In this document: one piece after another, positions 32,219-41,400 of the stretch
How the letters are laid out: each line of letters opens with the position of its first letter
Position numbering within the stretch: position 1 is the stretch's first letter
Assembly (NCBI GenBank): GCA_023423335.1
Contig: JAFAFU010000059.1
Location: forward strand, 1 to 64,000
Origin: Bacillota bacterium
GTDB lineage: Bacteria; Bacillota; Clostridia; Lachnospirales; Lachnospiraceae
Direction of reading: 5' to 3'
Length of the DNA stretch: 64,000 bases
Program-made: the position numbers and the translations under genes
The notes under the pieces: generated by a model
What the model saw: only the letters and a program-made list of their open reading frames with translations
Told to the model about the DNA's origin: nothing
The model's database searches: none

Positions 32219-32989
32219 ATGATATTTGAAACACATGCGCATTATGAGGATGAGGCCTTTGACACGGACCGCCAGGAGATTTTAAATGGCCTGCCTAAGC
32301 AGGGGATAGAATACGTTGTTAATGTCAGCTCCGGAGCAGCCACCGTGGATAAGGTGATTGCACTTGCTGAACAATATTCCTATCTCTATGCAACCGTGGG
32401 CATTCATCCCGGTGATACCATGAACCTGAATGAAGAGCTTTTCGGATGGCTGAAGGAACGGGCGAAGCATCCCAGAGTGGTGGCCGCCGGAGAAATCGGA
32501 CTGGACTACTACTGGGATACACCGGATCGGGATACCCAGAAGAAGTGGTTTGCCCGTCAGCTGGAGCTTGCAAGGGAGCTTAAGCTGCCCCTGGTCATCC
32601 ATAGCAGGGATGCGGCCAATGATACCTTCGGTATGATGAAGGAAGCGAAGGCAGAGGATATGGGGGCGATCATCCATTGCTTCGGATATGGGGTCGAGCA
32701 GGCCAGACAGTACCTGAACAAGGGATTTTATCTCGGAATAGGAGGTGTGGTTACCTTCACCAATGCGAAAAAGCTGAAAGAAGTGGTAGCCTATGCGCCT
32801 CTGGAACAGCTGGTCCTGGAGACGGACTGTCCTTATCTGGCGCCGGTTCCGCATCGCGGGGAACGAAACCAGTCTCAATTCCTGTCTTATGTGGCAAAAG
32901 AGATTGCCAGACTGAAAGGTATGGATATCAATGAGGTAATCAGAATTACGAATGAAAATGCTAAGAAATTTTATTTCACTGAGAGGTAG
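32219..32989 (+). CDS. tatD: TatD family metal-dependent hydrolase (DNase)
   Basis: The 256-aa TIM-barrel enzyme starts with FETHAHYEDEAFDTDR, the metal-binding HxH of the TatD family, followed by GIHPGD, AAGEIGLDYYWD, VIHSRDA, HCFGYG and LETDCPYLAPVPHRG, which give the remaining ligands. It is a 3-prime exonuclease or related hydrolase in other bacteria. In Bacillus yabD sits before rnmV and ksgA; here rsmA follows after only 3 bases and rnmV is absent. Confidence 0.92.
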   Translation: MIFETHAHYEDEAFDTDRQEILNGLPKQGIEYVVNVSSGAATVDKVIALAEQYSYLYATVGIHPGDTMNLNEELFGWLKERAKHPRVVAAGEIGLDYYWDTPDRDTQKKWFARQLELARELKLPLVIHSRDAANDTFGMMKEAKAEDMGAIIHCFGYGVEQARQYLNKGFYLGIGGVVTFTNAKKLKEVVAYAPLEQLVLETDCPYLAPVPHRGERNQSQFLSYVAKEIARLKGMDINEVIRITNENAKKFYFTER

Positions 32990-32992
32990 AAG

Positions 32993-33859
32993 ATGGCTGA
33001 CCTTGGAAATCCCAGGAATACAATAGAAGTACTGAATAAATACAAGCTCGTTTTCCAAAAGAAATTCGGGCAGAATTTTCTCATCGATACCCATGTTCTG
33101 GACAAAATTATCCGTGCGGCAGAAATTTCAAAGGAGGACCTGGTACTGGAGATCGGACCGGGAATCGGAACCCTGACCCAGTATCTCTGTGAAAATGCCA
33201 GAGAAGTCATTGCAGTTGAAATCGACCGCCAGCTGATACCGGTACTTAAGGATACCTTATCCGCCTATGGCAATGTAACCATTCTGAATGAGGATATCCT
33301 GAAGGTGGATTTAAACACCCTGGTTAAGGAGAGAAATAACGGCAGGCCGATCAAGGTGGTTGCCAACCTGCCCTATTATATAACGACGCCGATTATCATG
33401 GAGCTGTTTGAGAAACATGTTCCGTTATACAGTGTCACCGTCATGGTACAAAAGGAAGTGGCCGACCGGATGCAGGCGATACCGGGAACCAAGGATTACG
33501 GTGCCTTGTCCCTGGCGGTACAATACTATGCAGAGCCCTATATTGCCGCCAATGTTCCCCCAAACTGCTTTATGCCCCGGCCAAATGTGGGTTCCGCAGT
33601 CATCCGTCTAAAGCTTCATGAGAAGCCCCGGATGAAAGTGCAGGATGAAGAATTACTGTTTAAGCTGATAAGGGCATCCTTTAATCAGAGAAGAAAGACC
33701 CTGGTTAACGGCTTGAATAACTTCACAGGATTATCTTATACCAAGGAGGAAATCATAGCGGCTCTGAAAGCGGAAGGACTGGAAGAAAATGTACGGGGAG
33801 AAGCCCTGACCTTAAGTCAGTTTGCGGGTCTTGCAAACCGATTGTATCAAAATGTTTAA
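32993..33859 (+). CDS. rsmA: 16S rRNA dimethyladenosine transferase
   Basis: AGAGGTAGAAG precedes the ATG. The 288-aa enzyme (KsgA) has KKFGQNFLIDTHVL, the SAM-binding VLEIGPGIGTLTQYL and the catalytic VANLPYYITTPI, then FNQRRKTLVNGL at the C-terminal domain. It dimethylates two adjacent adenosines in helix 45 of 16S rRNA. The normal length and all motifs are present. Confidence 0.95.
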   Translation: MADLGNPRNTIEVLNKYKLVFQKKFGQNFLIDTHVLDKIIRAAEISKEDLVLEIGPGIGTLTQYLCENAREVIAVEIDRQLIPVLKDTLSAYGNVTILNEDILKVDLNTLVKERNNGRPIKVVANLPYYITTPIIMELFEKHVPLYSVTVMVQKEVADRMQAIPGTKDYGALSLAVQYYAEPYIAANVPPNCFMPRPNVGSAVIRLKLHEKPRMKVQDEELLFKLIRASFNQRRKTLVNGLNNFTGLSYTKEEIIAALKAEGLEENVRGEALTLSQFAGLANRLYQNV

Positions 33860-33867
33860 TTTTTATG

Positions 33868-33898
33868 CAAAAGCCACGGAATAATCCGAGGGCTTTTC
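33868..33898 (+). terminator. terminator after rsmA
   Basis: AAAAGCC-CGGA pairs with TCCG-GGCTTTT across 33869-33896 with one mismatch, followed by CTTTG. Confidence 0.65.
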
Positions 33899-33931
33899 TT
33901 TGTATTCTATAATGTGTTTTTAAAATAATAG

Positions 33932-33960
33932 TTGCATAAATATAAATTATAGTGTATGAT
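33932..33960 (+). promoter_or_regulatory. promoter of the carB leader
   Basis: TTGCAT (33932-33937), 17-base spacer, TATGAT (33955-33960). It would give an untranslated leader of about 340 bases before carB. Confidence 0.65.
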
Positions 33961-34097
33961 AATACTATAGAAGCAGTGCTTATCCAATTTATTTAAAAAT
34001 AATATGAAATATTTTTAAAATACTTCTTGCTAAATGAAGAACTTTCGATTATCATATTCAAAAGAACACGAAAAGGGGTTCCTTAATAAAAGTAATC

Positions 34098-34143
34098 GGG
34101 CAGAAAAAGAAAAGAAATCACAAATTTTTTTTGCCCTTTTTTG
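34098..34143 (+). terminator. terminator-like hairpin in the carB leader (first)
   Basis: GGGCA at 34098-34102 plus an A-rich arm pairs with a T-rich arm ending TGCCC (34132-34136), followed by TTTTTT. Either a true terminator, which would place the carB start point downstream, or an attenuator. Confidence 0.6.
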
Positions 34144-34217
34144 TGGGTAAGCATACCGGTATTGAAAAGTAACAGAATAATGTAAGCTTAAACAAAGGGG
34201 TTTAAGTTCCTAAGATG

Positions 34218-34277
34218 TAATTATAACAGTCTGCTTAGGGCGATTACCCTTAAGCAAAAACAGTTATAATTATTTTT
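34218..34277 (+). promoter_or_regulatory. attenuator-like structure just before carB
   Basis: TAATTATAAC (34218-34227) pairs perfectly with GTTATAATTA (34263-34272) around an inner TGCTTAGGG / CCCTTAAGCA hairpin and is followed by TTTTT. A further hairpin TGCCGC-TGAA-GCGGCA (34281-34296) ends 3 bases before the ribosome site. Confidence 0.55.
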
Positions 34278-34309
34278 GTATGCCGCTGAAGCGGCAGATA
34301 GGAGTTGTT

Positions 34310-37300
34310 ATGAAGAAGAGAGAAGACATTCACAAGGTATTGATTATTGGTTCAGGTCCGATTGTAATCGGTCAGGCATGTGAATTCGACTATTCCGGCA
34401 CACAGGCCTGTAAAGCTCTTAGAAAGCTGGGGTATGAAATTGTCCTGGTGAATTCCAATCCTGCAACGATCATGACGGATACAACGACGGCGGATGTAAC
34501 CTATATTGAGCCTCTCAATGTGGAAAGGCTTACACAGATCATTGAAAAAGAAAGACCCGATGCTCTGCTTCCTAATCTGGGCGGACAGTCAGGTCTAAAT
34601 CTTTGTGCCGAGCTTGATAAAGCGGGTGTACTTAATAAATATAAGGTTAAGGTTATCGGCGTCCAGGTGGATGCGATTGAGCGCGGGGAGGACCGTGTGG
34701 AATTTAAGAAGACCATGAACGCCCTGGAAATCGAAATGGCCAGGAGCGAGGTGGCCTATACGGTAGAGGAAGCTCTGGCGATTGCAGAGGAGCTGGGTTA
34801 CCCTGTGGTTATCCGCCCTGCTTATACTATGGGAGGAACCGGCGGCGGCCTGGTTTACAATGTGGACGAGCTGAAAACCATTGTAGACAGAGGCCTTCAT
34901 GCCAGTCTTGTGGGCCAGGTGCTGGTCGAGGAGTCCGTGCTGGGATGGGAAGAGCTTGAGCTGGAGGTAGTGCGGGATGCTACCGGTAAAATGATCACCG
35001 TATGCTTTATTGAAAATATAGATCCGATGGGTGTCCACACCGGGGACTCCTTCTGCTCGGCCCCGATGCTTACCATTTCGGAGGAGGTCCAGAAGGAGCT
35101 TCAAAGGCAGGCCTATAAAATTGTGGATGCAATCCAGGTCATCGGAGGAACCAATGTACAGTTTGCCCATGATCCCAAATCAGGGCGTATCGTAGTAATC
35201 GAGATTAACCCCAGAACCTCCCGTTCTTCTGCGCTTGCATCGAAAGCTACCGGCTTTCCGATTGCCCTGGTATCCTCAATGCTGGCTACCGGCTTGAATT
35301 TGAGCGATATCCCCTGCGGTAAATACGGAACTCTGGATCAATATGTTCCGGACGGAGATTACATTGTAATTAAGTTCGCCCGTTGGGCATTTGAAAAATT
35401 TAAGGGCTCGGAGGATAAGCTGGGGACCCAGATGCGTGCCGTAGGTGAAGTGATGAGCATAGGCAAGACCTATAAGGAAGCCTTCCAAAAGGCGATCCGA
35501 AGCCTTGAGACCGGACGCTATGGCCTGGGTAATGCAAAGAACTTCGGTTCCCTTACAAAGGAAGAGCTCCTGAATATGCTTCATGTTCCCACCAGTGAAC
35601 GGCAGTTCCTGATGTACGAGGCTCTGAGAAAGGGCGCCACCGTGGAGGAGCTGCATGAATTAACAAAGATTAAGCACTATTTTATCGAGCAGATGAAGGA
35701 GCTGGTGGAGGAAGAAGAGAGCTTAAAGTCCCATAAGGGGACCATCCCTCCCGCCAAGGTCTTAAAGGCAGCAAAGCGGAATGGATTTTCAGATAAATAC
35801 TTAAGCCAGATTCTTGAAGTCGGCGAAAATAAAATCCGCGAGGCAAGATACCAGGCAGGCATTAAGGAAGCCTGGGAAGGAGTCCATGTCAGCGGCACCG
35901 AGGATGCGAAGTACTATTATTCCACCTATCATAGAGACGAGGATATGTCTCCCAGCTCGGACAAACCGAAGGTAATGATCCTGGGCGGCGGCCCGAACCG
36001 GATCGGTCAGGGGATCGAATTCGATTACTGCTGCGTTCATGCTGCCTTTGCTCTCAAGGAACAGGGCTTTGAGACGATTATTGTAAACTGTAACCCGGAG
36101 ACGGTTTCCACGGATTATGATACCTCGGACAAACTATACTTTGAGCCTTTGACCCTGGAGGATGTCTTAAGCATCTATGAGAAGGAAAAGCCCCTCGGCG
36201 TCATCGCACAATTCGGAGGACAGACACCGCTTAACCTGGCGGCAGAGCTGAAGGTAAACGGTGTAAACATCCTGGGGACGACTCCGGAGACCATTGACCT
36301 GGCAGAAGACCGGGACCGGTTCCGGGAAATCATGAATAAGCTTGATATCCCGATGCCGGAAGCAGGTATGGCCGTCAATGTGAAGGAGGCTCTTGAGATC
36401 GCAGGGAAAATCGGATATCCGGTAATGGTACGACCTTCCTATGTACTGGGCGGGCGGGGCATGGAAATCGTCCACGATGACGAAAGCATGGAAGTCTATA
36501 TGAAGGCTGCGGCAGGTGTGACCCCGGACCGGCCGATCTTAATTGACCGTTTTCTGAATAATGCGCTGGAATGTGAGGCGGATGCCATCAGCGACGGCAC
36601 CGATGCTTTTGTACCGGCAGTTATGGAGCACATTGAGCTGGCAGGAATTCATTCCGGAGACTCTGCCTGTGTAATTCCCTCCTTGAATATCAAAGAGGAG
36701 AACTTAGCCACGATCAAAGAATATACGGTGAAAATTGCTAAGGAAATGAAGGTATGTGGTTTAATGAACATGCAATATGCCATCGAGGACAAAACGGTAT
36801 ATGTACTGGAGGCAAACCCCAGGGCATCCCGTACCGTGCCTCTGGTTTCCAAGGTATGCAATATCCAGATGGTAAAGCTGGCAACCCAGATCATAACCGC
36901 TAAGCTTACCGGCAAGACTTCTCCGGTGCCTTACCTTACGGAAAGCCGGTTTACCCATTACGGTGTCAAGGAAGCGGTCTTCCCGTTTAACATGTTTCCG
37001 GAGGTGGATCCGGTTCTGGGACCCGAGATGCGCTCTACCGGTGAGGTATTAGGCCTTGCAAAAACCTTTGGGGAAGCCTTCTGTAAGGCCCAGGAAGCAA
37101 CTAAGACAAAGCTTCCTGTCTCCGGAACCGTACTGATTTCTGTCAATGACAGGGATAAGGCCGAGGTGGCCGAGGTAGCGAAGGGCTTTGCCGAATGCGG
37201 TTTTAAAATCCTGGCAACCGGAGCAACCTATGACCGGATTATAAAAAATGGAGTTCCGGCGGAAAAGATCTTCAAGCTGTACCAGGGCAGGCCGAATATC

Positions 37301-37528
37301 CTTGATGCAGTGACCAACGGAGAGATCGATATTATCGTAAATACTCCGATTGATAAGAAGAGTGCGGATGATGACAGTTATATCAGAAAAGCGGCAATTA
37401 AGGCGAAAATCTGCTATGTCACAACCATGGCCGCGGCAAAGGCAACCATAGCGGGAATTAAGGCAATGAAGTTCAATGAAGCTTTGGACGTTAAATCTCT
37501 TCAGGAATTTCATAAGGAAATTAAATAA
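34310..37528 (+). CDS. carB: carbamoyl-phosphate synthase large subunit
   Basis: The start at 34310 (MKKREDIHKVLIIGSGPIV) is 5 bases after AGGAG; a frame from 34280 begins inside a hairpin. The 1072-aa protein has the two homologous ATP-grasp halves: the first with IIGSGPIVIGQACEFDYSGT and RPAYTMGGTGGG, the second with MILGGGPNRIGQGIEFDYCC and RPSYVLGGRGME, then the allosteric MGS-like end. It makes carbamoyl phosphate for pyrimidine and arginine synthesis with the small subunit CarA, which is not in this window. Length is normal for the family. Confidence 0.96.
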   Translation: MKKREDIHKVLIIGSGPIVIGQACEFDYSGTQACKALRKLGYEIVLVNSNPATIMTDTTTADVTYIEPLNVERLTQIIEKERPDALLPNLGGQSGLNLCAELDKAGVLNKYKVKVIGVQVDAIERGEDRVEFKKTMNALEIEMARSEVAYTVEEALAIAEELGYPVVIRPAYTMGGTGGGLVYNVDELKTIVDRGLHASLVGQVLVEESVLGWEELELEVVRDATGKMITVCFIENIDPMGVHTGDSFCSAPMLTISEEVQKELQRQAYKIVDAIQVIGGTNVQFAHDPKSGRIVVIEINPRTSRSSALASKATGFPIALVSSMLATGLNLSDIPCGKYGTLDQYVPDGDYIVIKFARWAFEKFKGSEDKLGTQMRAVGEVMSIGKTYKEAFQKAIRSLETGRYGLGNAKNFGSLTKEELLNMLHVPTSERQFLMYEALRKGATVEELHELTKIKHYFIEQMKELVEEEESLKSHKGTIPPAKVLKAAKRNGFSDKYLSQILEVGENKIREARYQAGIKEAWEGVHVSGTEDAKYYYSTYHRDEDMSPSSDKPKVMILGGGPNRIGQGIEFDYCCVHAAFALKEQGFETIIVNCNPETVSTDYDTSDKLYFEPLTLEDVLSIYEKEKPLGVIAQFGGQTPLNLAAELKVNGVNILGTTPETIDLAEDRDRFREIMNKLDIPMPEAGMAVNVKEALEIAGKIGYPVMVRPSYVLGGRGMEIVHDDESMEVYMKAAAGVTPDRPILIDRFLNNALECEADAISDGTDAFVPAVMEHIELAGIHSGDSACVIPSLNIKEENLATIKEYTVKIAKEMKVCGLMNMQYAIEDKTVYVLEANPRASRTVPLVSKVCNIQMVKLATQIITAKLTGKTSPVPYLTESRFTHYGVKEAVFPFNMFPEVDPVLGPEMRSTGEVLGLAKTFGEAFCKAQEATKTKLPVSGTVLISVNDRDKAEVAEVAKGFAECGFKILATGATYDRIIKNGVPAEKIFKLYQGRPNILDAVTNGEIDIIVNTPIDKKSADDDSYIRKAAIKAKICYVTTMAAAKATIAGIKAMKFNEALDVKSLQEFHKEIK

Positions 37529-37570
37529 CCGGCCGTTTTGAAACAGAGAAAAAGACAATATATACGATAA

Positions 37571-37603
37571 AACAAGACCAGCTCCCGGAGCTGGTCTTGT
37601 TTA
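37571..37603 (+). terminator. carB terminator
   Basis: AACAAGACCAGCTCC (37571-37585) and GGAGCTGGTCTTGTT (37587-37601) form a near-perfect palindrome, followed by TTA. Confidence 0.8.
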
Positions 37604-37744
37604 CTATGCAGGAAATACTGCGTTACTTTCACTTTCAGTGGATATGACCGGAGCGGTTTGGCATATTGAAGGTTTTACCGGAATATATTGAATAGAATCC
37701 TGGAACAACCCGGAACATAATCATTAAAATAAGGGAGTGATATT

Positions 37745-38914
37745 TTGGCTGACTATAAAAGAATGGTATCGTATATGTATCAGTATGAAAATGGTGTTAA
37801 GAAAAAGAATGTGGGTTATGCCCGTGTTGAAGCAAAAAGCGGGGAATGCAAGGTTACGCTCCATATGCAGCTTCCGGGTCTGTTGGACAGTATCTTTCCG
37901 ACTTATATGATTCAAAGGAAAAGGGGAGAGATGGAGCTGATATATGTAGGGGATACCATGCTGAAAAATCAGGTAATGGACAGTAAACTGACGACCCAGG
38001 AAGCAGACATCATGGATTCCGGATATGGTTTATCCGATATGGGAGGAATTCTGCTGTTTCTGAATGAGTTAACATTCTATGCCACCGAATGGGATGATAA
38101 GCCGGTAATCCTAAACGAGGTAATGGATGCCCTGAAGCCGAAGCGCAAAGATAGCGGGCAGGATAGCGGACCGCCGAAAGCGATGGAGAAGTTGGCAGAG
38201 GATGTTCCTGTCCTGGAGGAGATTATCCAGGAGCTTGTAAAAGAAAAAGACATACCGATATATAAGCTGCCCAGAGGGTGGAAATCCATGGAACTCCGTC
38301 AGTCTAAGGTAGGGCGCAGTCCGGTGAATCCATGGGAGACCGTAGACAGGATGCGAAAGCAGATGGAGGAAAAGGAGGCAAATGATATCAATCCGGTACC
38401 GGAGACCGGCCGAGACCCGGAGGAGCAATTGCCGCCCATAGAACAGGAACAGGAGGCTGAGCCGGAAACAGATACGCAGACGGCACCGGCACCGGAACAT
38501 AATTTGGGACCAATCGGTGATAATGGGGGGACAGGGACCTCGGACCAGACACAGGAGAATCCCGTAGCTTCAAGGATATTTGAGAATTATCCGAGGATCT
38601 ACCCGTTTGAGGATAATGAAATAACACTGTGCGTAAAGATTGAGCCCAAGGATATCGGATATTTTCCGGTGGACGCATGGATTCTCAGTAATAACAGCTT
38701 CCTGATGCACGGCTATTACTGCTACAACCATTTGATTTTTGCGAAGATGAGGGACAGAGGAGGATATCGTTATATCCTGGGTGTCCCGGGGATTTATCAT
38801 AATAGAGAACGGTTCATGGCAAGGATGTTCGGATTTGAATGCTTCAAATCCATCCGTAAAAGAGAACTGAGGCAGGGAGACTTCGGATATTGGTATATCC
38901 CGATCTCTATGTAA
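37745..38914 (+). CDS. conserved Lachnospiraceae-type protein of unknown function (389 aa)
   Basis: TTG start after AAGGGAGTGAT. Two conserved-looking ends, residues about 1-130 (KRMVSYMYQYENGVKKKNVG, LHMQLPGL) and about 275-389 (YPFEDNEITLCVKIEPKDIG, LGVPGIYHNRERFMARMFGF), flank a variable, Pro/Glu/Gln-rich linker of about 130 residues. No signal peptide or membrane segment. I recall similar proteins in Lachnospiraceae under the label DUF6128, but this is from memory. It stands alone behind the carB terminator. Function unknown. Confidence 0.6.
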   Translation: MADYKRMVSYMYQYENGVKKKNVGYARVEAKSGECKVTLHMQLPGLLDSIFPTYMIQRKRGEMELIYVGDTMLKNQVMDSKLTTQEADIMDSGYGLSDMGGILLFLNELTFYATEWDDKPVILNEVMDALKPKRKDSGQDSGPPKAMEKLAEDVPVLEEIIQELVKEKDIPIYKLPRGWKSMELRQSKVGRSPVNPWETVDRMRKQMEEKEANDINPVPETGRDPEEQLPPIEQEQEAEPETDTQTAPAPEHNLGPIGDNGGTGTSDQTQENPVASRIFENYPRIYPFEDNEITLCVKIEPKDIGYFPVDAWILSNNSFLMHGYYCYNHLIFAKMRDRGGYRYILGVPGIYHNRERFMARMFGFECFKSIRKRELRQGDFGYWYIPISM

Positions 38915-38927
38915 TACATAGTAGTAA

Positions 38928-39497
38928 TTAGTCAGATCCGGAAGAGGTATCCTTTGGGTTTATGAGGGAATATCTGCGATGATCGGCCCAAAATCCGTTA
39001 ATATTGGCATAGGAATAGGAGATACCCTCAAAGGTAAAGCCCAGCCGCTCAATCAAATGGATGGAGGATCGGTTCTCCGGCATGATAAAGGCTTCGATCC
39101 GGTGGAGGGAGTACTCCTCGAACAGCATCTCAAGACTCTTTTTAATGCTCTCATGGGCATAGCCCTGATGGTGGTATTGCCCGTGGAATTTATACCCAAG
39201 ACTGCAGCTCTGATAGGGGCCCTTAAGGAAATTCTGAAAACATAAGGAACCAATGATCCTATCCGGCTGATTTTTTAGAAAAACCCAATATCGTAACAGC
39301 TTTCCTTCCAGCATCTGATGGTATTCTGCAGAAAGGGAAGCTTTTTGGTATGCAGAGGTATAAAAGGTATTTATCCGTTTGGGTTCCCAGGGTTCAAATA
39401 AGGCCCTATTTTCCTCATAAAAAGCCAGAACCAGATCGGCGGCCTCTTTGTGGAGCTGCTTTAGTAACAGCCTTGGTGTTTCAAGGGCAACGGTCAT
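38928..39497 (-). CDS. GNAT family N-acetyltransferase (RimJ/RimL type)
   Basis: The 189-aa enzyme has the N-terminal LETPRLLLKQL, RIIGSLCFQN in beta-4, the acetyl-CoA binding region GYKFHGQYHHQGYAHESIKK and the C-terminal NRSSIHLIERLGFTFEG, all of the RimJ/RimL group. It would acetylate an amine of a protein or small molecule. It faces left and lies 19 bases downstream of the radical-SAM activase gene, so the two may be one operon. Confidence 0.85.
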   Translation of the reverse strand: MTVALETPRLLLKQLHKEAADLVLAFYEENRALFEPWEPKRINTFYTSAYQKASLSAEYHQMLEGKLLRYWVFLKNQPDRIIGSLCFQNFLKGPYQSCSLGYKFHGQYHHQGYAHESIKKSLEMLFEEYSLHRIEAFIMPENRSSIHLIERLGFTFEGISYSYANINGFWADHRRYSLINPKDTSSGSD

Positions 39498-39516
39498 TTT
39501 AAGAACCTCCCATTAT

Positions 39517-40212
39517 TTAATCGACACCTCTTAAGGAGACATTGCTAAGATAAGTGCCAAGAATTTCTTTAAATTCAATTAAGGTTTCCTTATCCGGGGC
39601 GCTAAGACCGGGGGACAGGATATCACCGGAATCTTTATAGGCTTGAAGGAAATAGGCCTTGGCCCCGGCCAGCCATCTTCCGATGGAATGCATATCCTCT
39701 GAACTGTGCAGTTCGCGGACAACCGTGGTCCGAAATTCATAATCCAGGGTACCGTTAATTAAAAATGCTGCTGTTTCCTTCACCGGTGAGGGATCCATAT
39801 CAGGAATACCTGCGGTCATCCCGTAATGTTCGGGAGAATTTTTGATATCCATAGCGATATAATCAATCAGCTTATGCCCGGCCAGTTCCTTCACCATAGA
39901 AGGCTTTAAGCCATTCGTATCCAGCTTGATTTTAAACCCGAGGGCTTTGATTTTACTGATAAAGACAGGAAGGTCCGGATATAAAGTGGGCTCTCCTCCG
40001 GTAACACAGACCCCTTCCAGTATATTCTTTCTTTTCTCCAAATAGGACAATACCTCATCCTCGGGCAGGAGGGGCTGGGAGCCTGGTCTTAGGACCAGGG
40101 AGGCATTCTGGCAGAAGGGACAGCGCATGTTGCAGCCGCCCAGAAAAATCGTTGCAGCCAAATGTTTCGGATAATCGAGAAGGGTAGACTTATTAAAACC
40201 ATGGATCTGCAT
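39517..40212 (-). CDS. anaerobic ribonucleotide reductase activating protein, NrdG2 type
   Basis: GGAGGTGACAAT precedes the ATG. The 231-aa radical-SAM protein has Cys27, Cys31 and Cys34 in LGGCNMRCPFCQNASL, then VTGGEPTLYPDL and DTNGLKPSMV. The start IHGFNKSTLLDYPKHLAATI is typical of the NrdG2 activases, which install the glycyl radical on class III ribonucleotide reductase. No nrdD lies nearby, so the partner must be elsewhere or the target may be different. Confidence 0.8.
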   Translation of the reverse strand: MQIHGFNKSTLLDYPKHLAATIFLGGCNMRCPFCQNASLVLRPGSQPLLPEDEVLSYLEKRKNILEGVCVTGGEPTLYPDLPVFISKIKALGFKIKLDTNGLKPSMVKELAGHKLIDYIAMDIKNSPEHYGMTAGIPDMDPSPVKETAAFLINGTLDYEFRTTVVRELHSSEDMHSIGRWLAGAKAYFLQAYKDSGDILSPGLSAPDKETLIEFKEILGTYLSNVSLRGVD

Positions 40213-40329
40213 ATTGTCACCTCCATAGGGTTATGATAAAATATTGGGGATAAGCAGGCCGCTGCATCGGCCTGTTTATAAATAATACTATAACAGACTT
40301 TAAAAATGCAGTCCAGTTGAAAAGGGAAT

Positions 40330-40869
40330 ATGGGAATGAATACAGATGAGAGATATATGAGGGAGGCGCTGAAGCAGGCCAGACGGGCTTACCGTATCGG
40401 AGAAGTGCCGATTGGCTGCGTAATCGTCTATCAGGATAAAATTATTGGCCGTGGTTATAATAAGCGAAACACAAGAAAAACCACATTAGCTCATGCGGAG
40501 CTGGCCGCCATTGAAAAGGCCAGCAGATGGATGGGAGACTGGAGGCTAGAGGATTGCACGATGTACATTACCCTGGAACCCTGCCAGATGTGCTCCGGTG
40601 CAATTGTCCAGGCCAGGATAAAACGGGTTGTGGTAGGAACGATGAATCCGAAGGCCGGCTGTGCCGGATCGATTCTTAATCTTCTCCAGAGGCCGGAGTT
40701 CAATCACCAGGTAGAATTAACAACCGGAGTTCTTGAAGAAGAATGCCAGGAAATACTTCAGCGCTTCTTCAAAGAGCTGCGGATCCGCAATCGTGAAGAG
40801 CGTCAAACAGAGTCCTCCGACAGGGATAAAGAGGAAAAGCCCCCGGGGTTGACATCCGAAGGGAAATAA
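40330..40869 (+). CDS. tadA: tRNA adenosine(34) deaminase
   Basis: AAAGGG precedes the start; a second ATG two codons later is equally placed. The 179-aa deaminase has zinc ligands His55 in LAHAELAAI (with catalytic Glu57) and Cys85/Cys88 in TLEPCQMCSGAIVQARI. It converts A34 to inosine in tRNA-Arg(ACG). The last 25 residues are a charged tail that contains the promoter for the SRP RNA. Confidence 0.93.
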   Translation: MGMNTDERYMREALKQARRAYRIGEVPIGCVIVYQDKIIGRGYNKRNTRKTTLAHAELAAIEKASRWMGDWRLEDCTMYITLEPCQMCSGAIVQARIKRVVVGTMNPKAGCAGSILNLLQRPEFNHQVELTTGVLEEECQEILQRFFKELRIRNREERQTESSDRDKEEKPPGLTSEGK

Positions 40870-40877
40870 CGTATACT
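40849..40877 (+). promoter_or_regulatory. strong promoter of the SRP RNA gene
   Basis: TTGACA (40849-40854), 17-base spacer, TATACT (40872-40877), a near-consensus sigma-A promoter inside the end of tadA, about 80 bases before the mature RNA. Confidence 0.8.
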
Positions 40878-40959
40878 AGGCATACAGCTTTTTTCTGGAA
40901 CCGTAGGAAAGGGACGTAAGGATTTCATAGGGATATAAAATTTCATATTGTCATAAGAT

Positions 40960-41226
40960 TTCCGTGCAGCCGGGGAGATAGCGGTGCCCTGTACCTGCAA
41001 TCCGCTACAGCAGGGGTGATGTTCTGCCCCGGGTGACTTACTGTAGGGCCGCCCTTTATAAGTGATGTTGACGTCTGGGTCTTGCGCAACAGAAATTCGT
41101 GAACCGTGTCAGGTCAGGAATGAAGCAGCACTAAGCGAAACCTTTTGTGTGCCGCAAGGCAGCCTGGACCGAGTTAACTGTAAAGGTAACGCCTATGGTA
41201 AGCATTCAAAGCAGAACGCACGGAAT
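40960..41226 (+). ncRNA. ffs: signal recognition particle RNA, large Bacillus-type
   Basis: The ends TTCCGTGC (40960) and GCACGGAA (41225) pair. Inside are the conserved GGGGAGATAGCGGTGCCCTG of the Alu-like part, GTGTTGACG-type TGTTGACGTCTGGGTC, and the Ffh-binding helix 8 element GTCAGGTCAGGAATGAAGCA at about 41108-41127, then GCCTGG and GTTAACTG. About 267 bases, the normal size of scRNA in spore-forming Firmicutes. It targets ribosomes making membrane proteins together with Ffh. Confidence 0.95.
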
Positions 41227-41242
41227 TTAAAATACAAAGCAG

Positions 41243-41270
41243 GAAATGCAGCAATGCATTTCTTTTTTTG
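41243..41270 (+). terminator. SRP RNA terminator
   Basis: GAAATGCA (41243-41250) pairs with TGCATTTC (41255-41262), GCAA loop, then TTTTTTTG. Confidence 0.85.
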
Positions 41271-41400
41271 CGTTTTATAGTCACAATATACCAGCAAATT
41301 TAACAAATATTCCTTTTTGTTTTAACAATTTTGATATATAATAGATATATACACAGGATATGCTTGAGAAATACATCATAATGAATTGGAGCTGTCTAAC

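Noticed and set aside
34501..37558. Several long reverse-strand frames inside carB
   Set aside because: They mirror the coding frame of a highly conserved gene and have no ribosome sites.
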